61,359 nucleotides of DNA from Verrucomicrobiota bacterium (GTDB lineage: Bacteria > Verrucomicrobiota > Verrucomicrobiia > Palsa-1439): contig PLZV01000039.1 in assembly GCA_003152315.1 (NCBI GenBank), positions 152 to 61,510 of the forward strand, read 5' to 3'. A program made the position numbers and the translations under genes. Shown piece after piece: positions 43,736-51,434 of the stretch. The first letter of the stretch is position 1; each line of letters starts with the position of its first letter. The notes beneath the pieces were generated by a model. It had not been told where the DNA came from and did no database searches. It worked only from the letters and a program-made list of their open reading frames with translations.

Positions 43736-43894
43736 AGCAGCACTGCCAGTAGAATTGCCAGTAAATGTGTACTGAATGTGCAGTGATCGAGTAGGGCCGG
43801 ATTGTGCTTGAGTAGTCTACAAGTTGTTGTATACAAGAGTTCAGAACCCTAACAAAATCGAGGGTAAGGCGTTCGATTCTCATACCCGCCTCCA
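43729..43894 (+). repeat. 166-bp direct repeat copy 2, containing tRNA 3' core (att core 3)
   Basis: Second copy of 33701-33866 in the same orientation, 10,028 bp away. The core 43871-43894 has one change (CTCATACCC for CTCACACCC). Directly downstream are sequences different from those after copy 1, as expected for an attachment site. Confidence 0.78.
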
Positions 43895-43904
43895 ATTTCT
43901 GTCC

Positions 43905-43941
43905 CCTGCATTTCCAAGGAGTTGCACAGGTTTTCTTTTTT
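43905..43941 (+). terminator. Possible terminator hairpin behind the third tRNA-like core
   Basis: CCTGCA and TGCACAGG can pair imperfectly and are followed by TTTTCTTTTTT. Same relative position as the hairpin at 33874. Confidence 0.35.
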
Positions 43942-44044
43942 GCAGCCAGATTACGAAACCGGTGCTGGACACCACTTCCTATTTCTGGTCGCAGGGCTAT
44001 GTGGTGCAACGGAGACGACCGTGTAGAAAGTTCTTGGGCCTCTC

Positions 44045-44491
44045 ATGCTATCGCGGAAAGCACGATGCAACTTGGTGAACGCGAAGGCATACTTCGAGGA
44101 ACACCCACCTACAGAGGATTATTACAGCGAGGGAGAAACGGTCGCAGATCAGTGGTTCGGTGAAGGCGCTGAGACGCCCCGACTGTCAGGTGTGGTCAAG
44201 CGCGACGAGTTTTTGCGCCTCTGTGACAATCTGGACCCGCGCAATGGCGAACTGCTCACGCAACGGCTCAAGACCACCTGAAACGAGGTCGATGAGGACG
44301 GCAAGACGCGTGACGTGGCGGATCGCCGTGTGTTTTACGATTTCACCTTCTCCCCGCCCAAATCGCTGTCGATTACAGCACTTTTCGGCAATGACAGCCG
44401 TATCCTAGGGGCCCACAACCGTGCCGTGGTTGTGACATTACGGGAACTGGAACGGCTCGCAGCGACCGTGCGATCAAACTCGAGAATGTGA
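44045..44491 (+). pseudogene. MobF-type conjugative relaxase (TrwC/TraI), N-terminal remnant with a stop
   Basis: From ATG 44045 the frame reads AKAYFEEHPPTEDYYSEGET then VADQWFGEGAETPRLSGVVK and LDPRNGELLTQRLKTT. A TGA at 44279-44281 follows where the family has Arg. The same frame continues EVDEDGKTRDVADRRVFYDF then TFSPPKSLSITALFGNDSRI and LGAHNRAVVVTLRELERLAA before losing similarity at 44491. This is the start of a TrwC-type relaxase domain (AxxYY, FDxTFSxPKSVS). The catalytic histidine triad and helicase are missing. It lies 150 bp after the third tRNA core, consistent with an integrated conjugative element. Confidence 0.8.
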
Positions 44492-44572
44492 AAATTGAAA
44501 CGGACACTGTGGGCGAAGGATGGGAACAACAAACAAGCAAGCCACAGCCATAAAGGCTCTGGGAATTGGGGG

Positions 44573-44962
44573 CTACCCACCCGCGAGCCGCGCCAGCAGG
44601 GCCAGTAACCCCGCGAAATCAAGGCTCTTATCGAGAAAGTGTGTGGCGCCGGCGGCGAGACAAGCCTCCCGATAGGTGTTCAGAGGGTCGTTCGTTATGA
44701 CGATGGAGAGCGGGCAATGCGCATCGCCTTGAAGGGTTTGTAGCACCTGCGGTGCGTTCCCATCACGCAGGTGGAAATCCAGGATCAAGACATCCGGTTT
44801 GATCTCGCGCACAGCCACATTCGCTTCCGCCACGCTGTCGGTTTCTCCGACAATCTCAAGGCCGGCGATCTGTTTGAACTCATGAATCAAAGCGCGGCGC
44901 AAGGGGATGGAGTCTTCCACAACGTAAACGCGTAGCGGCCCGGTGCGACTCAAACCATTCAT
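44573..44962 (-). CDS. Single-domain response regulator
   Basis: The protein has 129 residues from ATG 44962 (MNGLSRTGPLRVYVVEDSIP); an ATG 24 bp upstream is also possible. Receiver features are VYVVEDSIPLRR (acidic residues), VLILDFHLRDGNAPQVLQTL (phosphoacceptor Asp), IVITNDP (a Thr followed by Asn) and THFLDKSLDFAGLLALL (Lys). No output domain. It lies 87 bp downstream of flgL in the same direction, so it may be read with the flagellar operon or act in motility or envelope control. Confidence 0.85.
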   Translation of the reverse strand: MNGLSRTGPLRVYVVEDSIPLRRALIHEFKQIAGLEIVGETDSVAEANVAVREIKPDVLILDFHLRDGNAPQVLQTLQGDAHCPLSIVITNDPLNTYREACLAAGATHFLDKSLDFAGLLALLARLAGG

Positions 44963-45049
44963 ACGGGCAGCCCACTCCCATGGCACGCGACTGATGTTGC
45001 ACGCATGCCAGATATATCGGCAGAAAACCCGCCGGACCGCAGTTTTTCC

Positions 45050-45985
45050 CTACTGCAGGTAATCCAGCAGCGATTGCTTCAAAATCGTCGCCCCGCTTTG
45101 GAGTGCCGCTTGGTACGCGTACTGCGCCTGGCTCAGACTCGTAATCGTTTGCGCGAGATCAGCGTCGGCATCGTTCGAGATCAGTGTGGTCAGCGAGGCT
45201 TGCTGGGTCTGGGCCGCAGTTGTGGCCGTCGTGAGGCGCCCCTCGGCCACATTGATGTTCGTGGAGTAAAGAATTTGGTTTTGTTGGTCGGCCTGCAGTG
45301 CCGGAAGATCGGTATTGGTAATCGACTGCACGTCGCCGGACAGGAGATGATCGCGGAGCGAGATCATATGCGCGAAGAGATCCGCGCCCGTTCGCGAGTC
45401 GGCGATCAGTCCACCAGCGCCACTGCCCGAAGTGTTGGCCCCCGGTGACACGACGCTGAGCGTGACACCCTGGGCGATTTCAGCGCTCGCCACGGATGTG
45501 TTTCCCTGGTAGGCAACGGACGTAATTTGCCCATCCGAGTCGGTCGTCGCAACAAACGGTGATTGGTTGCTGAGTGTGCCGCCAAACAGATAGTCGCCGT
45601 TATACTGCGTGTTGGTCGTGCTCACGGCTTCGCTGATCAGTTGTGAGACTTCCGTGGCATAGGCGTCGAGATCCTGCTGTGATACGGCGCCGCCGGCGGA
45701 CGTGGCGATGTCGGAAACCCGTGTCACAATTTGCTGCAGCGCGCTGACCGCACTGCCGGCGGCAGTGGCCGTTCCCTGCAACGTCGCGATATTGCTTTGG
45801 TATTGCTGCAACTCGCTCGATTCGCTTTGCATGTTCAATACCTGCTGCACGGCGCTCGGATCGTCTTCGGGATTCTGAATGCGCTGCCCCGTTGCCGACT
45901 CGGTCTGCAATTGCATCAGCCTCCGCGACAGCACTCCCAATTCCTGACTCAGCATATTGGGGAACATTGAACTGGATACACGCAT
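45050..45985 (-). CDS. flgL: Flagellar hook-filament junction protein FlgL (HAP3)
   Basis: The 311-residue protein has flagellin-like ends. The N-terminal helix MRVSSSMFPNMLSQELGVLS continues with LQTESATGQRIQNPEDDPSA, the typical GxRIxxPsDDP signature. The C-terminal helix is DLAQTITSLSQAQYAYQAAL then QSGATILKQSLLDYL. The middle (YNGDYLFGGTLSNQSPF) is as in FlgL. It joins the hook to the filament and is exported by the flagellar type III apparatus, so no signal peptide is expected. It starts 3 bp after flgK ends. Confidence 0.95.
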   Translation of the reverse strand: MRVSSSMFPNMLSQELGVLSRRLMQLQTESATGQRIQNPEDDPSAVQQVLNMQSESSELQQYQSNIATLQGTATAAGSAVSALQQIVTRVSDIATSAGGAVSQQDLDAYATEVSQLISEAVSTTNTQYNGDYLFGGTLSNQSPFVATTDSDGQITSVAYQGNTSVASAEIAQGVTLSVVSPGANTSGSGAGGLIADSRTGADLFAHMISLRDHLLSGDVQSITNTDLPALQADQQNQILYSTNINVAEGRLTTATTAAQTQQASLTTLISNDADADLAQTITSLSQAQYAYQAALQSGATILKQSLLDYLQ

Positions 45986-45988
45986 GGG

Positions 45989-47410
45989 TTATGGCACTCC
46001 GGTTCCCAGACCGATCAACGTCGTCAATATTTCGTCAACAACGCTGATCACCCGCGCGTTCGCCTCGTACGCGCGTTGATAGACCGTGAGGTTGCTCACC
46101 TCTTCGTCGATCGAAACACCGCTAACTGACTCCCGCTGCTGAGTTAGCATGTTCTGGATCGCTTGTTGGCTGTTCACCTGATCGTTGACGTTGGACAATG
46201 CCTGTCCCATGTTGGCTACGGTCTGGTTGTAACTTTGATTGAACGTCATGTTGTTTAACCCCGACTGTTGCGTGTCGGCCAGTTGTGCCAGCGCGAGTGC
46301 CACCTGGTTGTCGCCTGTAACGCCGTCGGTGCCGCTGGCCTGAACCAGGGACGGATCGGTCAACAGCGCGCTGTTCACGCCGATGTCGGAGGCGTCGGTC
46401 CCGGTGAAAAACGGGGCCTTGGTGGTGCCGTTCAGACCGTATCCTTTTGCATGAACCGCGTTCACTGTGGTAATCAGGGTCGACGCGAGGGTGTTGAGGT
46501 CGTCGGATAAGGACTGCACTTCCCCGTCACGCACATCGATTCGCGCCTGGATCGAGCCGCCCGTGGTCAAGGTTGTGCCGGCAGTCTTCGCCTGCACCAG
46601 ATTCTGACCCGCGCTGTTGGTGAATACCTGGAGCGTGTCCGATACCTGGTTGCCGGAAACCATCGTCACCCCGCCAATCGACAAGGTCAGGCTTCCATCG
46701 GATTGGGTCGTTGTGGTAACACTCGCCAACTGGGACAGCTGCTCGATGTCCGCCTGTCGCTGATCCCGCAGATCGTTGGCCGTCGAGTGCGTAGTCAACT
46801 CCGTGACCGAGATGCTCTTGTTCAGGGTGGCGATCTCGCCCAGCAGTTCGTTGGCGTTCGTGACGTCGCTCTGCAGCCCGGAGTTGATCGAATCGTGCAA
46901 GCTCGATATGCCGGAGGAAAGCTGATTGAACTCCGTCGCTAGGCTCGAGGCGTTCAGCATCAGCGCCTGGCGGTTCGCCAACGATGTCGGGTCGGTCGAC
47001 AATGTCTGAAACGCGTTGAACAGGTTCGAGATGTAGTCGCCCAATCCTCCCTCGTTGGTGGAGCCTGTGGTGGACGAACTGCTGGTGTCGACTACCTGCC
47101 CCAGGGTCGCCTCAAGGTTCTGCAGGGTCGTCTGCGCCGTTCCCACGTAGCTCGTTGTGCTGTTCTCAGACTGGATTTGCGTATCCAGCAGCGCGTCGCG
47201 GATTTGCTGGATCGACACCACTTGGGCGCCCGTGCCTTGCACCCCAATCGGGGTAACAAGGGTTGGACTGCTCGCGACGATGACCCGCTGGCGTGCATAC
47301 GCCGGATTGGTCATATTCGCCAGGTTCTGGCCCGTGATTTCAATGGCTTCCTGCTGCACCTGCAGCGCGCGCGTTGCCATATCCATCGTGCCGATTGGGC
47401 CGAGACTCAT
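45989..47410 (-). CDS. flgK: Flagellar hook-associated protein FlgK (HAP1)
   Basis: The start at 47410 has an AAGGAGAT site. The 473-residue protein opens MSLGPIGTMDMATRALQVQQ then EAIEITGQNLANMTNPAYAR, the conserved N-terminal helix with the ANxxxPxYxR signature of rod/hook proteins. It ends with SGVSIDEEVSNLTVYQRAYE then ANARVISVVDEILTTLIGLG, the conserved C-terminal helix. A longer frame to 47524 overlaps flgN and is not used. It forms the first junction ring on the hook. Confidence 0.95.
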   Translation of the reverse strand: MSLGPIGTMDMATRALQVQQEAIEITGQNLANMTNPAYARQRVIVASSPTLVTPIGVQGTGAQVVSIQQIRDALLDTQIQSENSTTSYVGTAQTTLQNLEATLGQVVDTSSSSTTGSTNEGGLGDYISNLFNAFQTLSTDPTSLANRQALMLNASSLATEFNQLSSGISSLHDSINSGLQSDVTNANELLGEIATLNKSISVTELTTHSTANDLRDQRQADIEQLSQLASVTTTTQSDGSLTLSIGGVTMVSGNQVSDTLQVFTNSAGQNLVQAKTAGTTLTTGGSIQARIDVRDGEVQSLSDDLNTLASTLITTVNAVHAKGYGLNGTTKAPFFTGTDASDIGVNSALLTDPSLVQASGTDGVTGDNQVALALAQLADTQQSGLNNMTFNQSYNQTVANMGQALSNVNDQVNSQQAIQNMLTQQRESVSGVSIDEEVSNLTVYQRAYEANARVISVVDEILTTLIGLGTGVP

Positions 47411-47423
47411 GTCGTATCTCCTT

Positions 47424-47924
47424 CTACGCGACGGTGCTCCACAGCGACCGCTGCCCGATCGCTTGTTTGGCCAGTTGCCCGCTGTCGTCGTACATCGACA
47501 TGCGCACCGTGGAAAGCAGACCATCGAGCAAGCGCTGTATCAGTTCCACGGAACGCGCCAGCATTAGATGATTCTGGCGTGCCCGTTGCCGGACACGTCC
47601 CAATAATTTGTTGTTCTCTTCGACGAGGGCGTTGATCTGTAACCGATACTCGTCGGATACGAACCGGCTCAATTCCACCAGCGTGTTGTTCTGTCCGTCC
47701 ATCTGGAGCAGGCCGGCCAATTCGCGCTGGCGTGACGTGCGAAACTCACGGGCCTGGCGAATGGTTTCCATTTGGCGATTGATGGCTTGGACAACTTCCG
47801 CCAGTCGCGGCACCGTGTGGGACTTGATGAGTTCCTGTTGCTGATCGAGTAACGCCAACGCTTCGCCATATTGCTGGAGTTCCTCGCGTAACGCGTCGAC
47901 AAGTTGCTGTAGTTTCTCGGTCAT
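47424..47924 (-). CDS. flgN: FlgN-type flagellar export chaperone
   Basis: The 166-residue protein is almost entirely helical: MTEKLQQLVDALREELQQYG, EALALLDQQQELIKSHTVPR, RLQINALVEENNKLLGRVRQ. It has the heptad pattern and length of FlgN chaperones, which bind FlgK and FlgL before export. It lies directly upstream of flgK and overlaps the end of flgJ by 4 bp, which supports the assignment more strongly than sequence alone. Confidence 0.85.
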   Translation of the reverse strand: MTEKLQQLVDALREELQQYGEALALLDQQQELIKSHTVPRLAEVVQAINRQMETIRQAREFRTSRQRELAGLLQMDGQNNTLVELSRFVSDEYRLQINALVEENNKLLGRVRQRARQNHLMLARSVELIQRLLDGLLSTVRMSMYDDSGQLAKQAIGQRSLWSTVA

Positions 47925-48295
47925 CGTGGATTATCCGTCTTGAGTTGCATTTGCGGCGACGATTGCGAGGCCCTGGGCTCTTTGCCTGCCAACTGTCGCG
48001 TCAATTGGCTGCTCAAACTGTCCGCCAAGCCAAATCCCCCGCCCCGGCTGATACGATCCGCCAGTTGCGAGGTGGTCATGTCCTGATAAATCGCATTGGC
48101 TGTTGAACTGCTGGTGTACTTCGAGACAATCACGGGTTTCAGCGCCTCATGGAGAATCTGTCGCGTGACAAGCGCTTCAAACTGGCGGCTTAACTCTCCA
48201 ATCTTCGCGGGCTCGGACAATTGCTGATTGCCTGCCAGATTTTCCAGCGGCAAATCCGCGGCCTGCACCGGGCGTTCCAATGGGGACACGTTCAT
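47921..48295 (-). CDS. flgJ: FlgJ-type rod-binding protein, muramidase-free form
   Basis: The 124-residue protein contains the rod-binding domain: ELSRQFEALVTRQILHEALK, then YTSSSTANAIYQDMTTSQLA and DRISRGGGFGLADSLSSQLT. The signature A-x-x-FE-x-x-x-x-x-x-L and the IYxDMxxxxLA segment are clear. There is no C-terminal muramidase domain, unlike E. coli FlgJ, a common arrangement outside gamma-proteobacteria. It caps the growing rod in the periplasm. It sits between flgI (2 bp gap) and flgN (overlap). Confidence 0.88.
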   Translation of the reverse strand: MNVSPLERPVQAADLPLENLAGNQQLSEPAKIGELSRQFEALVTRQILHEALKPVIVSKYTSSSTANAIYQDMTTSQLADRISRGGGFGLADSLSSQLTRQLAGKEPRASQSSPQMQLKTDNPR

Positions 48296-48297
48296 GG

Positions 48298-49419
48298 TTA
48301 CCGAATCACCAGTTCTGCTTGAAGGGCTCCTGCCTGTTTCATTGCCTGGAAAATCGCCATCATGTCGCGCGGCGTGACGCCCAGCGAGTTGAGCGCCGCC
48401 GCGACCTTCTCCACGGTCGGCATCTCGGGCAAGGGGACCATGAAGGCCTTCGCTTCGGTGACTTTCGTGTCCGTACGCGGGGTGACCACAGTTTCACCGG
48501 TCTGACTGAATGCGTTGGGCTGTGAGACGTCCAGCGAGGAAGCAATCGTGATAGTCAGGTTGCCGTGCGACACCGCACAACTCGAAATGTGAATGCGCGA
48601 CGAAGCGACGATCGTTCCCGTCCGCTCGTTGATGATAATGCGCGCGGGCACATCCGGCGAAACTTCCACGGCCTGAACCAGCGCTACGAAATCAACCGTT
48701 GAACTCTGAAACGCTTCGGGAATCCGAACGCGCACGGCCGTCGCATCGAGCGCCTGCGCGCTCTGGGGAAACCGTTCGTTGATGGCCGCGGCCACGCGAG
48801 AAGCTGATGTGAAATCTGGCTCCCGCAGCAACACGTCGATCATATTGTCATGCACCACCGTGGCAGGGATTTCCCGTTCGACCAACGCACCGCCGATGAT
48901 TTGCCCGACCGTCGGGTGATTCTTTTGTACGGTCGCCCCGCCCGCACCCTCGGCACCGGCGGTGAAACCACCGATGGACACCGCGCCTTGCGCGACGGCA
49001 TACACTTTTCCATCAGCACCCTGCAAGGGCGTCTGCAACAACATTCCTCCCTGCAAAGTGTCCGCGTCGCCCATCGAAGATACTGCCACGTCGAGCCGCT
49101 CGCCGGGCTTCACGAACGCGGGAATGTCCGCGGTGACCATCACTACGGCAACGTTCTTCGACTGGATGGTGGACGAAGGAATGCTGACGCCGAATCGCTG
49201 CAGCACGTTGGCCATCGTCTGAATCGTATAGGTGGGGTTCTTGTCGCCATTACCCGCGAGACCGGCAACCAAGCCGTATCCGACCAACTGATTGTCTCGC
49301 GCGCCAGCGAGTACCGAGAGATCTTTTACGCGTACTCCAGCGGCAAAACCGCTGGGAATCCCCGCCAGGAGTGTCAACACGATGTGCAATAGCAGCTTGA
49401 GCTTGCGTAGCATGGTCAT
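48298..49419 (-). CDS. flgI: Flagellar P-ring protein FlgI
   Basis: The product has 373 residues from ATG 49419 (MTMLRKLKLLLHIVLTLLAG), with a Sec signal peptide cleaved after GFAA. The family opening VRVKDLSVLAGARDNQLVGY then GLVAGLAGNGDKNPTYTIQT is well conserved, as are IPSSTIQSKNVAVVMVTADI and AKAFMVPLPEMPTVEKVAAA near the C-terminus. It forms the ring in the peptidoglycan layer, implying a Gram-negative envelope. An ATG at 49449 would overlap flgH and is not used. Confidence 0.95.
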   Translation of the reverse strand: MTMLRKLKLLLHIVLTLLAGIPSGFAAGVRVKDLSVLAGARDNQLVGYGLVAGLAGNGDKNPTYTIQTMANVLQRFGVSIPSSTIQSKNVAVVMVTADIPAFVKPGERLDVAVSSMGDADTLQGGMLLQTPLQGADGKVYAVAQGAVSIGGFTAGAEGAGGATVQKNHPTVGQIIGGALVEREIPATVVHDNMIDVLLREPDFTSASRVAAAINERFPQSAQALDATAVRVRIPEAFQSSTVDFVALVQAVEVSPDVPARIIINERTGTIVASSRIHISSCAVSHGNLTITIASSLDVSQPNAFSQTGETVVTPRTDTKVTEAKAFMVPLPEMPTVEKVAAALNSLGVTPRDMMAIFQAMKQAGALQAELVIR

Positions 49420-49424
49420 CAATC

Positions 49425-50051
49425 TTAGAAGGGAGTGAGCTTGTCCCAAATCTTCGTGAACCAGCCCTTCTTCTCGGTGTCACTGATGGGTCCCTTGCCG
49501 ATGAACTTGATGGTCGCATCAGCAACATTGTAACTGTAGACGGTGTTATTGGGTGCGATGTCTTCGACGCGGACAACCCCGCGCAACACGGCCTTTTGCA
49601 TTTCTCCGCCGAATTCGGTCTCGCGAGTGCCTTCAACGACAAGATTGTGGTTGGGGAGAACATCCACGACCCGGACAGGAATCATGGCAATAATCTTCTC
49701 ATCAGAACTGACCGTGCCGCCACCTTGGAAGCTGTTGTTTTGGCTGGCGCTAATCGCGGGTAATTGACCTTTGTGGGTCAGAAGACCGCTGGCCGCAGGC
49801 GTATACAAGAAAGCCGCGATACTGGCATCGATGCTCGATTTCTTTGCCGTTTGTGTGTTGCGATCCTTACTGGCTGTGCTGGTTTCCTGGACAGCGATCG
49901 TAAGGATATCGCCTACCGCCCCCGCCTTTTTGTCCGCAAACATCGATTTCGGTTCCGAAGCCTGCCAAAGGCTGTCAGCCCTCGTGGCCAATGGCCAGAC
50001 CAGGGCGATGGACGGCAATAGGCTAGAAAGCAACCAGAATCGTTTGTTCAT
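49425..50051 (-). CDS. flgH: Flagellar L-ring protein FlgH, without a lipobox cysteine
   Basis: The start at 50051 has an AAGGTG site and gives 208 residues. The conserved core is present: SLWQASEPKSMFADKKAGAV then GDILTIAVQETSTASKDRNT, IPVRVVDVLPNHNLVVEGTR and FGGEMQKAVLRGVVRVEDIA. FlgH is normally a lipoprotein, but this signal peptide (LLSSLLPSIALVWPLATRAD) contains no cysteine, so it would be cleaved by signal peptidase I. It forms the outer-membrane bushing of the flagellum. Its first 29 bp overlap the end of flgA. Confidence 0.94.
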   Translation of the reverse strand: MNKRFWLLSSLLPSIALVWPLATRADSLWQASEPKSMFADKKAGAVGDILTIAVQETSTASKDRNTQTAKKSSIDASIAAFLYTPAASGLLTHKGQLPAISASQNNSFQGGGTVSSDEKIIAMIPVRVVDVLPNHNLVVEGTRETEFGGEMQKAVLRGVVRVEDIAPNNTVYSYNVADATIKFIGKGPISDTEKKGWFTKIWDKLTPF

Positions 50052-50802
50052 TCTGCACCTTGCCATGGAATATGGTTCTCGAGCGAGGATTGCGAACGCG
50101 CACGGTCTGTCCGGACGCGCCATCCTCGAGTACCTCAACCTCCAACGACACCAGCAACGCTCCATCCTGGAACAAAGCTTCCGCCAACTGGCCGCGCCTT
50201 ATGAGTGTCCGAGGCTTTACCGAACTGGCGTATAGTGGCCCGCCCGCGGGAAGATTGACGGCCAACTCGTTTGTCGCTTCCTCAATTTCGGTTCCGTCCC
50301 AGCAGGCCTCGCGCAGAACCAAGACATCGCGCTGTTCCCGCTTGAGATCAGCTTTGGCGATCAGTTGACCGCGGGTCAGGGGGCTTTGTGCGACCCACAC
50401 CTCACGAAATACCCTGGCTTGAGCAGGCATTTGCCACGTGCCCAGAGAGGCGTTGGCCGTGCGGATCTCGAATCGAACAATGAAATTGGGAGTCACGCCG
50501 AGGGAGGGCAGTTCCAGAACCTTGAACGTCAGCGGTTCATTCGGAACCGTCAACGGACGCCAGGGGTGCGTGAACCGCACTTCCAGTTCGCCTTTCTCGC
50601 CGACGTAGTTGGCCTGCAGCGTGGTGCGGAGCATTTGTCGCAATTCTTCTTCTCCAAGCACGCGCGTTTGTCGATTGGTTTCCGCCGCCGGTTCTGGAGC
50701 AAGGAGGGCGGAGGAGAAGCTGGTGGGTTCGGACAGCGCGAGTCCTCCGCGTGGTCTGGCCAGCAGAATCAGACAACCGAGTGTGAGAAGCAGCGATCTC
50801 AT
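50023..50802 (-). CDS. flgA: Flagellar P-ring assembly chaperone FlgA
   Basis: The 259-residue protein has a signal peptide (MRSLLLTLGCLILLARPRGG). The C-terminal half is the SAF-type domain of FlgA: VWVAQSPLTRGQLIAKADLK then REQRDVLVL, SVKPRTLIRRGQLAEALFQD, VEVLEDGASGQTVRVRNPRS and VQNEQTILVAF at the end. It is longer than E. coli FlgA (219) because of an N-terminal extension. It helps FlgI assemble in the periplasm. It overlaps the flgG stop by 4 bp. Confidence 0.92.
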   Translation of the reverse strand: MRSLLLTLGCLILLARPRGGLALSEPTSFSSALLAPEPAAETNRQTRVLGEEELRQMLRTTLQANYVGEKGELEVRFTHPWRPLTVPNEPLTFKVLELPSLGVTPNFIVRFEIRTANASLGTWQMPAQARVFREVWVAQSPLTRGQLIAKADLKREQRDVLVLREACWDGTEIEEATNELAVNLPAGGPLYASSVKPRTLIRRGQLAEALFQDGALLVSLEVEVLEDGASGQTVRVRNPRSRTIFHGKVQNEQTILVAF

Positions 50803-51434
50803 GTGCGCCGTAAGTTGTTGCTCATTTGCATCATTTCGTCCGAGGCTTGCACGGCCTTGGCGTTGACCTCATAGGCCCGTTGGGCCATGATCATGTTGAC
50901 CATTTCCTCGACGACCGTGACATTGGACAGTTCGAGGTAGCCTTGCTCCAGTTGGCCGAAGCCATTCTGGTTGGGGTTGCCAAGCTCCGCGGCCCCCGAG
51001 GCGGGCGTCTCGCGGTACAGATTCCCCCCAAGGCTGTCCAAACCGCTGGGGTTCGCGAAACGCGCGAGTTGAACTTGAAAACTTGTCGTGCCGTTTGCGC
51101 CGGTGTAGCTGACAACTCCATTGGTCGAGATGTTGATGCTGGTCGTGCCGGTTGGCACGGGTTGAAAGCCGCTTTGCACGACAAGACCGTCGCTCGTCGT
51201 GATACGGCCATCGGCCCCGGCCTTCAGCGCGCCATCACGCGTGTACGCCTTGGTGCCGTCGGCAAGTTGCACTTCCAGGAATCCGTCACCCTGGATCGCG
51301 ACATCGAGGCTTTCGCCGGTGTGCGTAAGTTCGCCATTCGTGAAAATCTTGGACGTCGCCACCGCTTGCGAGCCATGGCCCATTTGCATTCCCGTCGGCA
51401 GTTGGTTGCCGGAGCCCTGGTCGGCGCCCGCACG
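50799..51434 (-). CDS. flgG: Flagellar distal rod protein FlgG, N-terminus lost at a junction
   Basis: The readable part covers about 211 residues: RAGADQGSGNQLPTGMQMGH, ESLDVAIQGDGFLEVQLADG then TKAYTRDGALKAGADGRITT, and the C-terminal helix ELSNVTVVEEMVNMIMAQRA then YEVNAKAVQASDEMMQMSNN. The N-terminal 45-50 residues (the rod helix with SNNLANVNTTGFK) should precede RAGADQG but are absent. At 51434-51437 the sequence becomes the antisense of a histidine kinase gene. The minus frame stays open to 52160 by chance. It is probably non-functional as it stands; flgF is also missing. Confidence 0.88.
   Translation of the reverse strand, partial: RAGADQGSGNQLPTGMQMGHGSQAVATSKIFTNGELTHTGESLDVAIQGDGFLEVQLADGTKAYTRDGALKAGADGRITTSDGLVVQSGFQPVPTGTTSINISTNGVVSYTGANGTTSFQVQLARFANPSGLDSLGGNLYRETPASGAAELGNPNQNGFGQLEQGYLELSNVTVVEEMVNMIMAQRAYEVNAKAVQASDEMMQMSNNLRRT

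Noticed and set aside
3709-44281. Reassignment of TGA as a sense codon
   Set aside because: The expected residue differs (Arg twice, Trp once), and many intact genes here end with TGA.
50826-51428. N-terminal 201 residues of the histidine kinase frame as a sensor domain
   Set aside because: This stretch is exactly antisense to flgG, has no membrane helix or sensor motif, and has an odd His/Arg-rich composition.
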